NCBI GenBank assembly: GCA_964619485.1
Contig: CAZUCI010000075.1
Coordinates: forward strand, 1 to 11,974
Direction of reading: 5' to 3'
Length of the DNA: 11,974 nucleotides
Source of the DNA: UBA2882 sp964619485
Lineage (GTDB): Bacteria; Bacillota; Clostridia; Lachnospirales; Lachnospiraceae
Shown: piece by piece, positions 1 to 6,389 of the stretch
How the letters are laid out: each line of letters begins with the position of its first letter
Numbering within the stretch: position 1 is the first letter of the stretch
The notes under the pieces: generated by a model
Databases searched by the model: none
Told to the model about the DNA's origin: nothing
The model's input: the letters and a program-made list of their open reading frames with translations, nothing else
Program-made: the position numbers and the translations under genes

Positions 1-644
1 GTATTCATCTCAACGGTGGATGGCAGATTGATAATAATTGGGTTCTCCGGTGTTGGTTCCCATGCGCGCTGAACAGCCGTACAGATGTCCAGTGCAAAGT
101 CTAACTCTGTTCCTGTAAAGCTCTCCGGTGAATATTCCAGAATGATTTTTCCCGGAAATGATTTAGCACGCTCCTTTACCATATTGGTACCCTTGACAGC
201 AATATCAATAATCTGCTCCCGGTCCATGTTAAAGACAACGTCTCTCTGCAAAGTTGATGTGGAGTTGTAAATATGAACAACTGCCTGCTTACATCCCTCA
301 ATAGATGCAAAGGTACGGTCAATCAATTCCTCACGACACTGGGTCAGAACCTGAACACGCACATCATCCGGAATCATTTTACGGTCTACCAGCTGTCTTA
401 AAAAGTCAAATTCGATCTGGCTTGCTGCCGGAAAACCAATCTCAATTTCCTTAAAGCCCAGCTGAACCAGAAACTGAAACATTTCTATTTTTTCTTCAAC
501 CACCATTGGATCAATCAATGCCTGGTTTCCGTCTCTCAAATCAACGCTGCACCAGATTGGTGCTTTTTTAATCTCTTTGTTTGGCCATTCTCTTTCCGGA
601 TAATCAACAACCGGATTCTTACGATATCTCTTATAATTTAACAT
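1..644 (-). CDS. leuA: 2-isopropylmalate synthase, N-terminal part (partial, runs off the window)
   Basis: First committed enzyme of leucine synthesis: it condenses acetyl-CoA with 2-oxoisovalerate in the cytosol. I translated 214 residues from the ATG at 644-642; the reading frame stays open to base 1. The conserved DLRDGNQ at residues 35-41, which holds the metal-binding Asp and catalytic Arg of the DRE-TIM metallolyase fold, follows WCSV. Further family motifs are EIGFPAAS (68-75), EYSPESFTGTE (170-180) and LPSTVEMN at the truncated end. The N-terminal extension before the barrel and the WCSVDLRDGNQAL context match the longer actinobacterial/clostridial type of LeuA rather than the E. coli type. 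An in-frame stop seven codons upstream supports this ATG, but the ribosome site is poor (no clear GGAGG). It follows ptsH by 68 bp, with a hairpin between them. The C-terminal regulatory domain lies outside the window. Confidence 0.93.
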   Translation of the reverse strand, partial: MLNYKRYRKNPVVDYPEREWPNKEIKKAPIWCSVDLRDGNQALIDPMVVEEKIEMFQFLVQLGFKEIEIGFPAASQIEFDFLRQLVDRKMIPDDVRVQVLTQCREELIDRTFASIEGCKQAVVHIYNSTSTLQRDVVFNMDREQIIDIAVKGTNMVKERAKSFPGKIILEYSPESFTGTELDFALDICTAVQRAWEPTPENPIIINLPSTVEMN

Positions 645-670
645 ATTCTTTGCCCGCTTTCTTTAACATA

Positions 671-697
671 AAATCAGCCCATCGTACAGATGGGCTG
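671..697 (-). terminator. Terminator-like hairpin between ptsH and leuA
   Basis: A perfect 9-bp stem CAGCCCATC / GATGGGCTG (675-683 with 689-697) closes a 5-nt loop. On the minus strand it is followed by ATTTTATGTT, a short, imperfect T-tract. It starts 15 bp after the ptsH stop codon and ends 30 bp before the leuA ATG. Most simply it ends the ptsH transcript. The weak T-tract may allow some readthrough into leuA. Confidence 0.72.
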
Positions 698-712
698 TTA
701 AAATCTATCTAC

Positions 713-976
713 TTATTCACCAAGTCCATTTTCGATGGCTGATACAAGAGATTTTAAAGCCTCCTCTTCATCTTCACCTTCACAAACGAACTCAATTTCA
801 TCGCCACATTTAACACAAGCACCTAAAACGCTTAACACGCTCTTGGCATTTGCTGTACTGTCTCTAAACGAAAAAGTTATTAAAGATTTAAACTGCATAG
901 CTTCCTTACATAGGACGCCAGCTGGTCTTAAATGTAGCCCTGTTGGGTTTTTAATTATTACTTTCTGACTAACCAT
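713..976 (-). CDS. ptsH: Phosphocarrier protein HPr
   Basis: HPr carries a phosphoryl group from enzyme I to sugar-specific EIIA proteins of the PTS, in the cytosol. The 87-residue length is standard. The active-site motif GLHLRPAG gives His15 and Arg17, and the regulatory serine is Ser46 in AKSVLSVLGA, the HPr kinase/phosphorylase site used in CcpA-dependent catabolite control in Firmicutes. The His15 rules out a Crh paralogue. The start is set by GGAGGG at 985-990, 8 nt upstream of the ATG. It has its own promoter (1008-1036). The glmM gene lies 101 bp upstream and leuA 68 bp downstream. ptsI is not next to it, so it stands alone, as often in Clostridia. Unusual for an HPr are four cysteines (23, 54, 57, 65), including a Cys-Val-Lys-Cys pair close to the Ser46 helix. 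Confidence 0.96.
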   Translation of the reverse strand: MVSQKVIIKNPTGLHLRPAGVLCKEAMQFKSLITFSFRDSTANAKSVLSVLGACVKCGDEIEFVCEGEDEEEALKSLVSAIENGLGE

Positions 977-1007
977 TTGAATTACCCTCCAAAATACCTC
1001 TCAAAAT

Positions 1008-1036
1008 ACTATACCATTTTTCCAGACTTTTAACAA
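1008..1036 (-). promoter_or_regulatory. Sigma-A-type promoter of ptsH
   Basis: Read on the minus strand: TTGTTA (1031-1036), a 17-nt spacer, then TATAGT (1008-1013) preceded by TGG, which gives an extended -10. Transcription should begin near 1000, leaving a leader of about 25 nt that contains the GGAGGG ribosome site. This lets ptsH be expressed independently of the upstream glmM operon. Confidence 0.75.
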
Positions 1037-1040
1037 GTCT
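1024..1040. repeat. Inverted repeat over the ptsH -35 region
   Basis: AGACTT, five loop bases, AAGTCT form a perfect 6-bp inverted repeat. The -35 hexamer TTGTTA overlaps the left arm and loop as read on the minus strand. No T-tract follows, so it is not a convincing terminator for glmM. It could be an operator or chance. Confidence 0.35.
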
Positions 1041-1077
1041 ATAAATATTTACGCACTGAAAACTCCCCTGATTTCCC

Positions 1078-2427
1078 TTACAGCATCACATTCTGAATCA
1101 AATCAGCAAGTCTCTTTGCCTCTTCTTCAATCTGGGTCTGATCTTTTCCTTCAATCATGACACGAACCAGCGGCTCTGTTCCCGATGGGCGAATCAGCAC
1201 TCTTCCCTCTCCATCAAACTTCTGTGTTAAAACCTCAATCGCCTCTGCGATTTCAGGATACTCCATAAAGCTCTCCTTCTTATGGTTTGGAACTCTTGCA
1301 TTAATAAGAGACTGTGGCAAAACCTCCATGATAGAAGCAAGCTCCGATAATGGTTTCTTTGTCTCCACAAGAACCTGAAGTAAATGAAGTGCAGACAGTA
1401 ATCCATCACCTGTGGTATTTTCATCCAGAAATATAATATGACCCGACTGCTCTCCGCCAAGATTAGCGCCGATTTCCTTCATGCGCTCCAGCACATAACG
1501 GTCTCCGACCTTGGTCTGCTCCATGATAATTCCATGTGCCTTTCCCATAAGGAAAAATCCAAGGTTACTCATAACCGTGGCAACAATAGTATTATCCTTT
1601 AATTTTCCACTGTTTTTCATATGGTTTCCGACAATTGCCATAATCTGGTCGCCATCTACCTTTTGTCCCATCTCATCTACCGCCAGAAGCCGGTCTGCAT
1701 CACCGTCAAACGCAAGACCTACATCAGCCTTCTCATATACCACTCTGGCCATAAGCTCTTCCATATGTGTGGAACCACAGTTTGCATTGATGTTGGTTCC
1801 ATCCGGATTATTGTGGATAGCAACTACACATGCGCCCAGCTCCTTCAGTGTCTCCACTGAGGTGTAGAAGGAAGCACCTTCCGCACAATCCACAACGATT
1901 TTCAATCCTTCAAGATTCACAGGAACCGCTTTCATTGCATGATTGATATATTCCTCTCGTGCGTCTGTACGATATTTAATTTTTCCAACTGAAGATCCGG
2001 TAGGAAATTTTACTCCCTCCATATCACTTTTAATCAGTTCTTCAATCTCATCTTCCAATGCATCCGGGAGCTTATAACCATTTCCATCAAAAAATTTAAT
2101 ACCGTTAAACTCTACCGGATTATGGGATGCAGAAATCACAACACCCGCATCAACCTTGTATTTTCTTGTCAGATAAGCAACCGCCGGTGTCGGTACCACC
2201 CCGACATAAACGACATTTGCCCCAACTGAGCATGCTCCTGCCATCAGTGCATTTGCCAGCATATCCCCAGAAATTCTTGTATCACATCCAACCATAATTG
2301 TTGGCTTATGTTCGTTCTCCCTTGTTAACACATATGCTCCTGCCTGACCTAACTGCATGGCAAGTGTAGGTGTCAATTCCTCGTTTGCCACTCCTCTGAC
2401 ACCATCTGTTCCAAATAATCTACCCAT
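1078..2427 (-). CDS. glmM: Phosphoglucosamine mutase
   Basis: Converts glucosamine-6-phosphate to glucosamine-1-phosphate, the step before UDP-GlcNAc for peptidoglycan. The 449 residues match the usual length (about 445-450). In order: MGRLFGTDGVRG at the N-terminus; the phosphoserine loop ISASHNP with Ser101; the metal-binding loop DGDADR at 241-246; the sugar-binding GEQSG at 325-329; and the C-terminal phosphate-binding loop RPSGTEP at 413-419. All key residues are present, so the enzyme should be active. The ATG at 2427-2425 has AAGGA about 9 nt upstream. It lies 20 bp after cdaR, and cdaA-cdaR-glmM is a conserved order in Firmicutes. In Bacillus, Lactococcus and Listeria, GlmM binds CdaA and lowers c-di-AMP synthesis, so linkage here supports the same control. 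I see no strong terminator after the stop. Confidence 0.97.
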   Translation of the reverse strand: MGRLFGTDGVRGVANEELTPTLAMQLGQAGAYVLTRENEHKPTIMVGCDTRISGDMLANALMAGACSVGANVVYVGVVPTPAVAYLTRKYKVDAGVVISASHNPVEFNGIKFFDGNGYKLPDALEDEIEELIKSDMEGVKFPTGSSVGKIKYRTDAREEYINHAMKAVPVNLEGLKIVVDCAEGASFYTSVETLKELGACVVAIHNNPDGTNINANCGSTHMEELMARVVYEKADVGLAFDGDADRLLAVDEMGQKVDGDQIMAIVGNHMKNSGKLKDNTIVATVMSNLGFFLMGKAHGIIMEQTKVGDRYVLERMKEIGANLGGEQSGHIIFLDENTTGDGLLSALHLLQVLVETKKPLSELASIMEVLPQSLINARVPNHKKESFMEYPEIAEAIEVLTQKFDGEGRVLIRPSGTEPLVRVMIEGKDQTQIEEEAKRLADLIQNVML

Positions 2428-2447
2428 AACTAATAATCCTTAATCCT

Positions 2448-3737
2448 TTATTTTTTTATGTCTGAAATTCTGCATTCCACAGTAAAATCACTCTCAGACG
2501 GAGAAATCCTCTTAGGAAGCTCCAATGTGACAGGCAGATCATAGACGCCCTCTTTTACTGAAGCCAGGCTGCGTTTTTCCATAAAGCTGTCCACATCAAT
2601 TGTTCCTGTAATATCGTCCCCTGAAAGCTTCTCCAGATCTGCAACCAGACCTGTCACCTCGATCTCTATCGTAGATTCATTTCCAATGACTGTGCACTTC
2701 TGGTATTCCTCATCAAGCCCGACTACCTCCAGATTGGATTTCGGTACCTGCAATGTCGTCTTTTCCAGCTTACCAACACCAACCTTGACATTCACCTTTC
2801 CGTCAAAGGTCTCATCAGCCAGCTTAATCGTATCCGGAAGATATTTACGGATATCCACCTCCGTATGGAAGGTTTCACTCTTTCCCTCTGCGCTGATTGC
2901 CGTATCCGGGATAGAAATTGTATTCAGATTAGCAAGATTACTTGCCTTTCCTGCAACCAGTACCTCTTCCACATCCGGTTTTACACTTCCGGTCAGACCA
3001 TAGCCTTCAGCCAGCTCTCCGGAAACGGAGAAATCCAGGGAAATCATCTTGGTTGCCAGCAATTCCACTTTTACACCCACAGAGCTGATATTACTCGTCA
3101 GTCTGGCAGCACTCAGCTGTTCTCCATTCAGATCATAATATCTGATGGTGGAGGTCGTGCTGATGCTTCCGCTCATTCCGGAAACCGACACCTCCGCTGT
3201 TGCATGGTCAATCCTGGACACCACAGATTCCGGTCCCTGTACCGTTACCACATTCTGGTCAAGATTGATATCTCCAATGACATAGCCTTCCACCGGATCA
3301 CCATTTACTACAGGTGTTATTGTAAATTGCTTTTTCTGCAGCTGTTCAATATTTACTTCCAGATATTCTGTCTTTGTTTTGATACTTTCAATTTTATCAC
3401 TGTATTTATTCGACTCAACTCTGATTCGAATCCGACCCTTTTCCGCATTTAAATCCTTCATATCTGCGGTGGCCTTGAGATTCTCCTTTACCAGCAGATC
3501 ATTGATAGAACGCTTTGCTGTCACGGAAACAGAGATGGTGTCTGTATCCTCCAATATCTCATAGGTCTCGTTCTGCGCAGTAATTACCTCCGGATTCAGC
3601 ACCTCCACGGCAACACCCGAATATGAGATGGTCGTGATGGGATCACTGACATTTACCACAATCAGCCAGATTAAAAAGGCAACAAAAACCGCCAGAATTC
3701 TAAGAGCAAGATTATCGGTCAATCTAATTTTCTTCAC
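2448..3737 (-). CDS. cdaR: YbbR-domain regulator of the diadenylate cyclase
   Basis: Membrane-anchored extracytoplasmic protein that modulates CdaA. Residues 11-29 form one hydrophobic segment (LAVFVAFLIWLIVVNV), after a short basic N-terminus, so the bulk should face outside. The remaining 400 residues fit four YbbR repeats at roughly 35-115, 130-215, 225-318 and 325-425; each is beta-rich and moderately diverged. The start is GTG at 3737-3735, inside the end of cdaA. The two genes overlap by 14 bp in different frames, implying translational coupling; AGG at 3745-3747 is a modest ribosome site. The start gives the family-typical opening MKKIRLTDN, placing the membrane segment right after it. 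glmM follows after 20 bp. The domain boundaries are my estimate. The role comes from the family and the cdaA context. Confidence 0.92.
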   Translation of the reverse strand: MKKIRLTDNLALRILAVFVAFLIWLIVVNVSDPITTISYSGVAVEVLNPEVITAQNETYEILEDTDTISVSVTAKRSINDLLVKENLKATADMKDLNAEKGRIRIRVESNKYSDKIESIKTKTEYLEVNIEQLQKKQFTITPVVNGDPVEGYVIGDINLDQNVVTVQGPESVVSRIDHATAEVSVSGMSGSISTTSTIRYYDLNGEQLSAARLTSNISSVGVKVELLATKMISLDFSVSGELAEGYGLTGSVKPDVEEVLVAGKASNLANLNTISIPDTAISAEGKSETFHTEVDIRKYLPDTIKLADETFDGKVNVKVGVGKLEKTTLQVPKSNLEVVGLDEEYQKCTVIGNESTIEIEVTGLVADLEKLSGDDITGTIDVDSFMEKRSLASVKEGVYDLPVTLELPKRISPSESDFTVECRISDIKK

Positions 3738-4599
3738 GCTTTAACCTGCCTTTCCAGCCTCTTCGCTGTTTATCATCCACAGGCTTATTCTGAACCATCG
3801 TAAGCATATCCTTCAGCTTTTGTGCATCTACATTTCTATCCAGTCTTCCTTTATAGGCAACGGAGACTCTTCCTGTCTCCTCGGATACAATAATAGTGAG
3901 TGAATCTGTCACCTCTGAAATGCCAACTCCGGCTCTGTGTCTGGTTCCCAGCTCTTTTGACAAGGACATATTATCTGACAGTGGCAGATAACAGGTTGCC
4001 GAAACCACTCTGTCACCACGAACAATTACCGCTCCATCGTGCAGAGGTGTATTGTGCTCGAATATATTGATCAGAAGCTGGCTGGAAACAATGGCATCTA
4101 CTGCGATTCCAGTTCTTTCATACTCCGTCAGATTTTGATTTTTCTCTACAACAATAAGTGCTCCGGTCTTTACCTTACCCATTTCAAAGCTTGCCTTCAC
4201 AATTTCATTCATGGTTTTATCGGAAAAGAGTCCAACCGCTTCCTTGTTCACTTCAAACGGAAGAATTGCTGCAACTATATTTTTTTGTCCCAGCTGCTCC
4301 AGCGCCCGTCTGAGTTCCGGCTGAAGCACAATGACAACCGCGATAATTCCCACCGAAAATACCTTTTCCACAATCCAGAGAATCGTGGAAAGATTTAAAA
4401 GTGCTGCAAAGAGAACAAATAAAAGTATAACAACAACGCCCTTCAGTAAACTCCAGGCCTTTGTATTGCGAATCCAAAGCAAAATCTGGTACACCAAAAA
4501 GGAGATGATAATAATCTCCACAAAATCAGTCCACACAATCCTTGTCGGAATATGCAGTGTCGTCAGATATTCATTTACGAAACTGTTTATTTGCTCCAT
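3724..4599 (-). CDS. cdaA: Diadenylate cyclase CdaA (c-di-AMP synthase)
   Basis: Makes cyclic di-AMP from two ATP at the membrane; c-di-AMP controls potassium and osmolyte transport and wall homeostasis in Firmicutes. Length is 291 residues. Three N-terminal membrane segments lie at about 26-43, 53-77 and 80-93, followed by a cytosolic DAC domain (about 95-250). The catalytic signatures are intact: DGA at 188-190 within PLHDGAVIV and RHR at 220-222 within LGTRHRAGVG. The C-terminal 40 residues are basic and hydrophilic. The ATG at 4599 has GGAG 5 nt upstream. The gene follows an unknown membrane protein after 18 bp and overlaps cdaR by 14 bp. It is the standard housekeeping synthase type, not DisA (no DNA-binding region). 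Confidence 0.97.
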   Translation of the reverse strand: MEQINSFVNEYLTTLHIPTRIVWTDFVEIIIISFLVYQILLWIRNTKAWSLLKGVVVILLFVLFAALLNLSTILWIVEKVFSVGIIAVVIVLQPELRRALEQLGQKNIVAAILPFEVNKEAVGLFSDKTMNEIVKASFEMGKVKTGALIVVEKNQNLTEYERTGIAVDAIVSSQLLINIFEHNTPLHDGAVIVRGDRVVSATCYLPLSDNMSLSKELGTRHRAGVGISEVTDSLTIIVSEETGRVSVAYKGRLDRNVDAQKLKDMLTMVQNKPVDDKQRRGWKGRLKREEN

Positions 4600-4617
4600 T
4601 CTGACTCCAACCTTCTG

Positions 4618-5547
4618 TTAAACAACACTGGTGATTTTCTTTACTGTTTTCTGCGCCTTTTTCACGGAATTCTTGGGCACAGCTTTTACATAATAGTAAT
4701 ATTCGTCATCTTCAAACTGAACATACTCTGTTCTGGAATAATCCACATTAAATGCAAAAAACTGAATGATTTTTGCCAGACCTATGGAAACAAGCATACC
4801 AATAATCATGGCGAGCACGGAATTATTGGTGTCAAAAATCAGGTCTCCCACCAAAAGTACAACCGTTCCCAGAATTCCTCCTGTCACCATTGCAATGGTC
4901 CACGCATGGTCAACAGACAATCTGCGAATCAGGTATACCACAACAACCATCATTGCAAAAGCAATGACTGTAATCAGCATTCCCTTATTTCCAAGCATAC
5001 CGTCAATTACATATCTGAATTTTGCCACAGCCTCCTCTGCTTCCATAGAGCCTATCGCCGTTGCATTTTCCTTGATATAATCAATCAGGAAATAAACAAT
5101 GGTGCCACAGCCCACTGAAACCACTGAGACTGGTCCACATAAAAGTCCAACTGCAATGGGAATAATATATGGGATTTTCAGTACGAAGCAAATTGGCAGA
5201 AGCAGTACAACGATGGAATCTTTCGGTGAGAAGCGGAAGTAGAGAATAAACATCAGCAGGAAAAGCAATGCTGCTACAATACCACACTCCATAGACACGG
5301 TGTACAGATGAGCACACACAAATCCCGCTCCAACCAGAACAATAAAATTTGATGGTAAAAACGAGCAGAGAAGTGCAAGCACAAGAACCACAAAAATGTT
5401 AGTCAGGCGGCTCATATATCCAATTGTTCCGTTAATACATAACAAGGTAATTAAACCCAGCAGAAATTTGCAAAGTGGAGTAATATAAACCTCGTATTTG
5501 CTGTAAAATGTTCTGAGTTTTTCCCTCATTTCCAATAAAGAAGACAT
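4618..5547 (-). CDS. Polytopic membrane protein of unknown function upstream of cdaA
   Basis: I do not recognise a named family. The 309 residues are mostly hydrophobic, with about nine possible membrane segments (roughly 23-44, 49-64, 66-85, 88-104, 111-130, 133-156, 190-207, 215-237, 244-265). The loop around 157-188 is charged. A hydrophilic tail (266-309) carries an acidic-aromatic patch, FEDDEYYYYVK (279-289), then a lysine-rich end (KNSVKKAQKTVKK). No ATPase, transporter-signature or enzymatic motif is visible. The ATG at 5547 has AAGGA just upstream, placed in the 15-bp gap after the 132-residue neighbour. It ends 18 bp before cdaA, so it should be co-transcribed with the c-di-AMP synthase. 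A role in modulating or scaffolding CdaA, or a transport role, is inference from position only. Confidence 0.85.
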   Translation of the reverse strand: MSSLLEMREKLRTFYSKYEVYITPLCKFLLGLITLLCINGTIGYMSRLTNIFVVLVLALLCSFLPSNFIVLVGAGFVCAHLYTVSMECGIVAALLFLLMFILYFRFSPKDSIVVLLLPICFVLKIPYIIPIAVGLLCGPVSVVSVGCGTIVYFLIDYIKENATAIGSMEAEEAVAKFRYVIDGMLGNKGMLITVIAFAMMVVVVYLIRRLSVDHAWTIAMVTGGILGTVVLLVGDLIFDTNNSVLAMIIGMLVSIGLAKIIQFFAFNVDYSRTEYVQFEDDEYYYYVKAVPKNSVKKAQKTVKKITSVV

Positions 5548-5562
5548 AAGTTATTCCTTTCC

Positions 5563-5961
5563 TTACTTTCTGTTTTCCAGATCATACATGGCAGAAAGCT
5601 GCTTTAGGTGACTGTAAAATTTTTTCAGGCTGTGTCTTGCTTTGTGATAACGCAAGGAATATACCACATAGGAGGCAACTCCATACACAGCAACAAAAAT
5701 AACATAAATCAACAGAACTCTCTCTCCAAAAGCAAAAAGATCCATTTTATAGATATCCTGCATAAATACCTCAAAATCATAAAAAATGTACATTGCAAAC
5801 AGAATGACAAACGCAATCGTTGCACTGATAATAGATTTTAAGATTTGAAAGCCAATGTAATCACTGCGAAAATAACTGGCAATCGCCATGTTCTTCTTTC
5901 CTTCATTATCTTCATATGCAGCCATTTTGGTCATGAGCTTAATTCTTTCCTGGTTTAGCAT
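5563..5961 (-). CDS. Small two-pass membrane protein of unknown function
   Basis: I cannot assign this 132-residue protein to a named family. Residues 1-40 are charged and hydrophilic (acidic patch YEDNEGKK at 16-23). Two hydrophobic segments follow at about 43-61 and 81-103. The tail, 104-132, is basic and likely helical (RYHKARHSLKKFYSHLK), as in a cytosolic coiled or membrane-surface helix. Both ends should therefore face the cytosol. The ATG at 5961 has GAGG 6 nt upstream, and the gene begins 11 bp after the YvyF-like gene and ends 15 bp before the larger membrane protein. The shared spacing suggests the two membrane proteins are expressed together and may form a complex. No enzymatic motif is visible. 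Confidence 0.82.
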   Translation of the reverse strand: MLNQERIKLMTKMAAYEDNEGKKNMAIASYFRSDYIGFQILKSIISATIAFVILFAMYIFYDFEVFMQDIYKMDLFAFGERVLLIYVIFVAVYGVASYVVYSLRYHKARHSLKKFYSHLKQLSAMYDLENRK

Positions 5962-5972
5962 AAAACGCCTCT

Positions 5973-6386
5973 CTATCTGTCTAAGAATCTCATTCTGTTT
6001 GTTCCCTCAGGTCTTATGAAGGATTCCTTCTTTAATTCTTCCACCGGCTTCGTCATCATATTGTTCAGATTACGTGTCATCTCAGATTTGCATTTTGCAC
6101 AGAGTCTGCCGCTTCCAATCATGGCTCCACAGGATTCACATGTGACCTTGATTGGTGAATCATCAGCGAACTGTAATCTTTCCTGTCTGATCCAGTTCTG
6201 AATCTGACCAACATCCACACCACATTCCTCCGTCACCTCTGCCATGGAACAGCCTCTGTGTGTCTGGATATATTTCTTTACATCCTGAAACTTCTGTTCT
6301 GCTGCTTCCTTACACATAGGACACACCTGAGGTCCCGCAATATAGTTAAAAAGTTTCCCGCATTTTCTGCAATTTACAACATTCAT
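5973..6386 (-). CDS. YvyF-type flagellar-operon protein, zinc ribbons plus helix-turn-helix
   Basis: Resembles the YvyF family of Firmicutes flagellar-operon proteins, which are small putative regulators. The 137 residues show a first zinc-binding set (Cys6, Cys9, Cys22, Cys25), a central helix-turn-helix-like stretch at about 47-71 (SMAEVTEECGV ... QIQNWIRQERL), a second set (Cys83, Cys86, Cys96, Cys99) and a charged C-terminal tail (102-137). The central part looks like a MerR/Xre-type recognition helix, so nucleic-acid binding is plausible but unproven. It starts 3 bp after comFC, with AAGGG inside the comFC end as its ribosome site. In B. subtilis yvyF follows comFC and precedes flgM. Here flgM, flgK and flgL are missing and the c-di-AMP block follows instead. 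Confidence 0.85.
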   Translation of the reverse strand: MNVVNCRKCGKLFNYIAGPQVCPMCKEAAEQKFQDVKKYIQTHRGCSMAEVTEECGVDVGQIQNWIRQERLQFADDSPIKVTCESCGAMIGSGRLCAKCKSEMTRNLNNMMTKPVEELKKESFIRPEGTNRMRFLDR

Positions 6387-6389
6387 TTT

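Noticed and set aside
735..968. Plus-strand open frame over ptsH
   Set aside because: Fully antisense to an HPr gene that has all key residues, a promoter and a ribosome site.
713..976. Crh-type regulatory paralogue instead of HPr
   Set aside because: His15 is present along with Arg17; Crh lacks the His.
2865..3452. Plus-strand open frame (195 codons) opposite cdaR
   Set aside because: Antisense to an intact YbbR-domain gene. Its composition (many His, Cys, Arg) is typical of a shadow frame.
4552..5118. Plus-strand open frame (188 codons) opposite the start of cdaA and the end of the 309-residue membrane protein
   Set aside because: It spans the junction of two real genes, is rich in His, Asn and Cys, and has no family resemblance.
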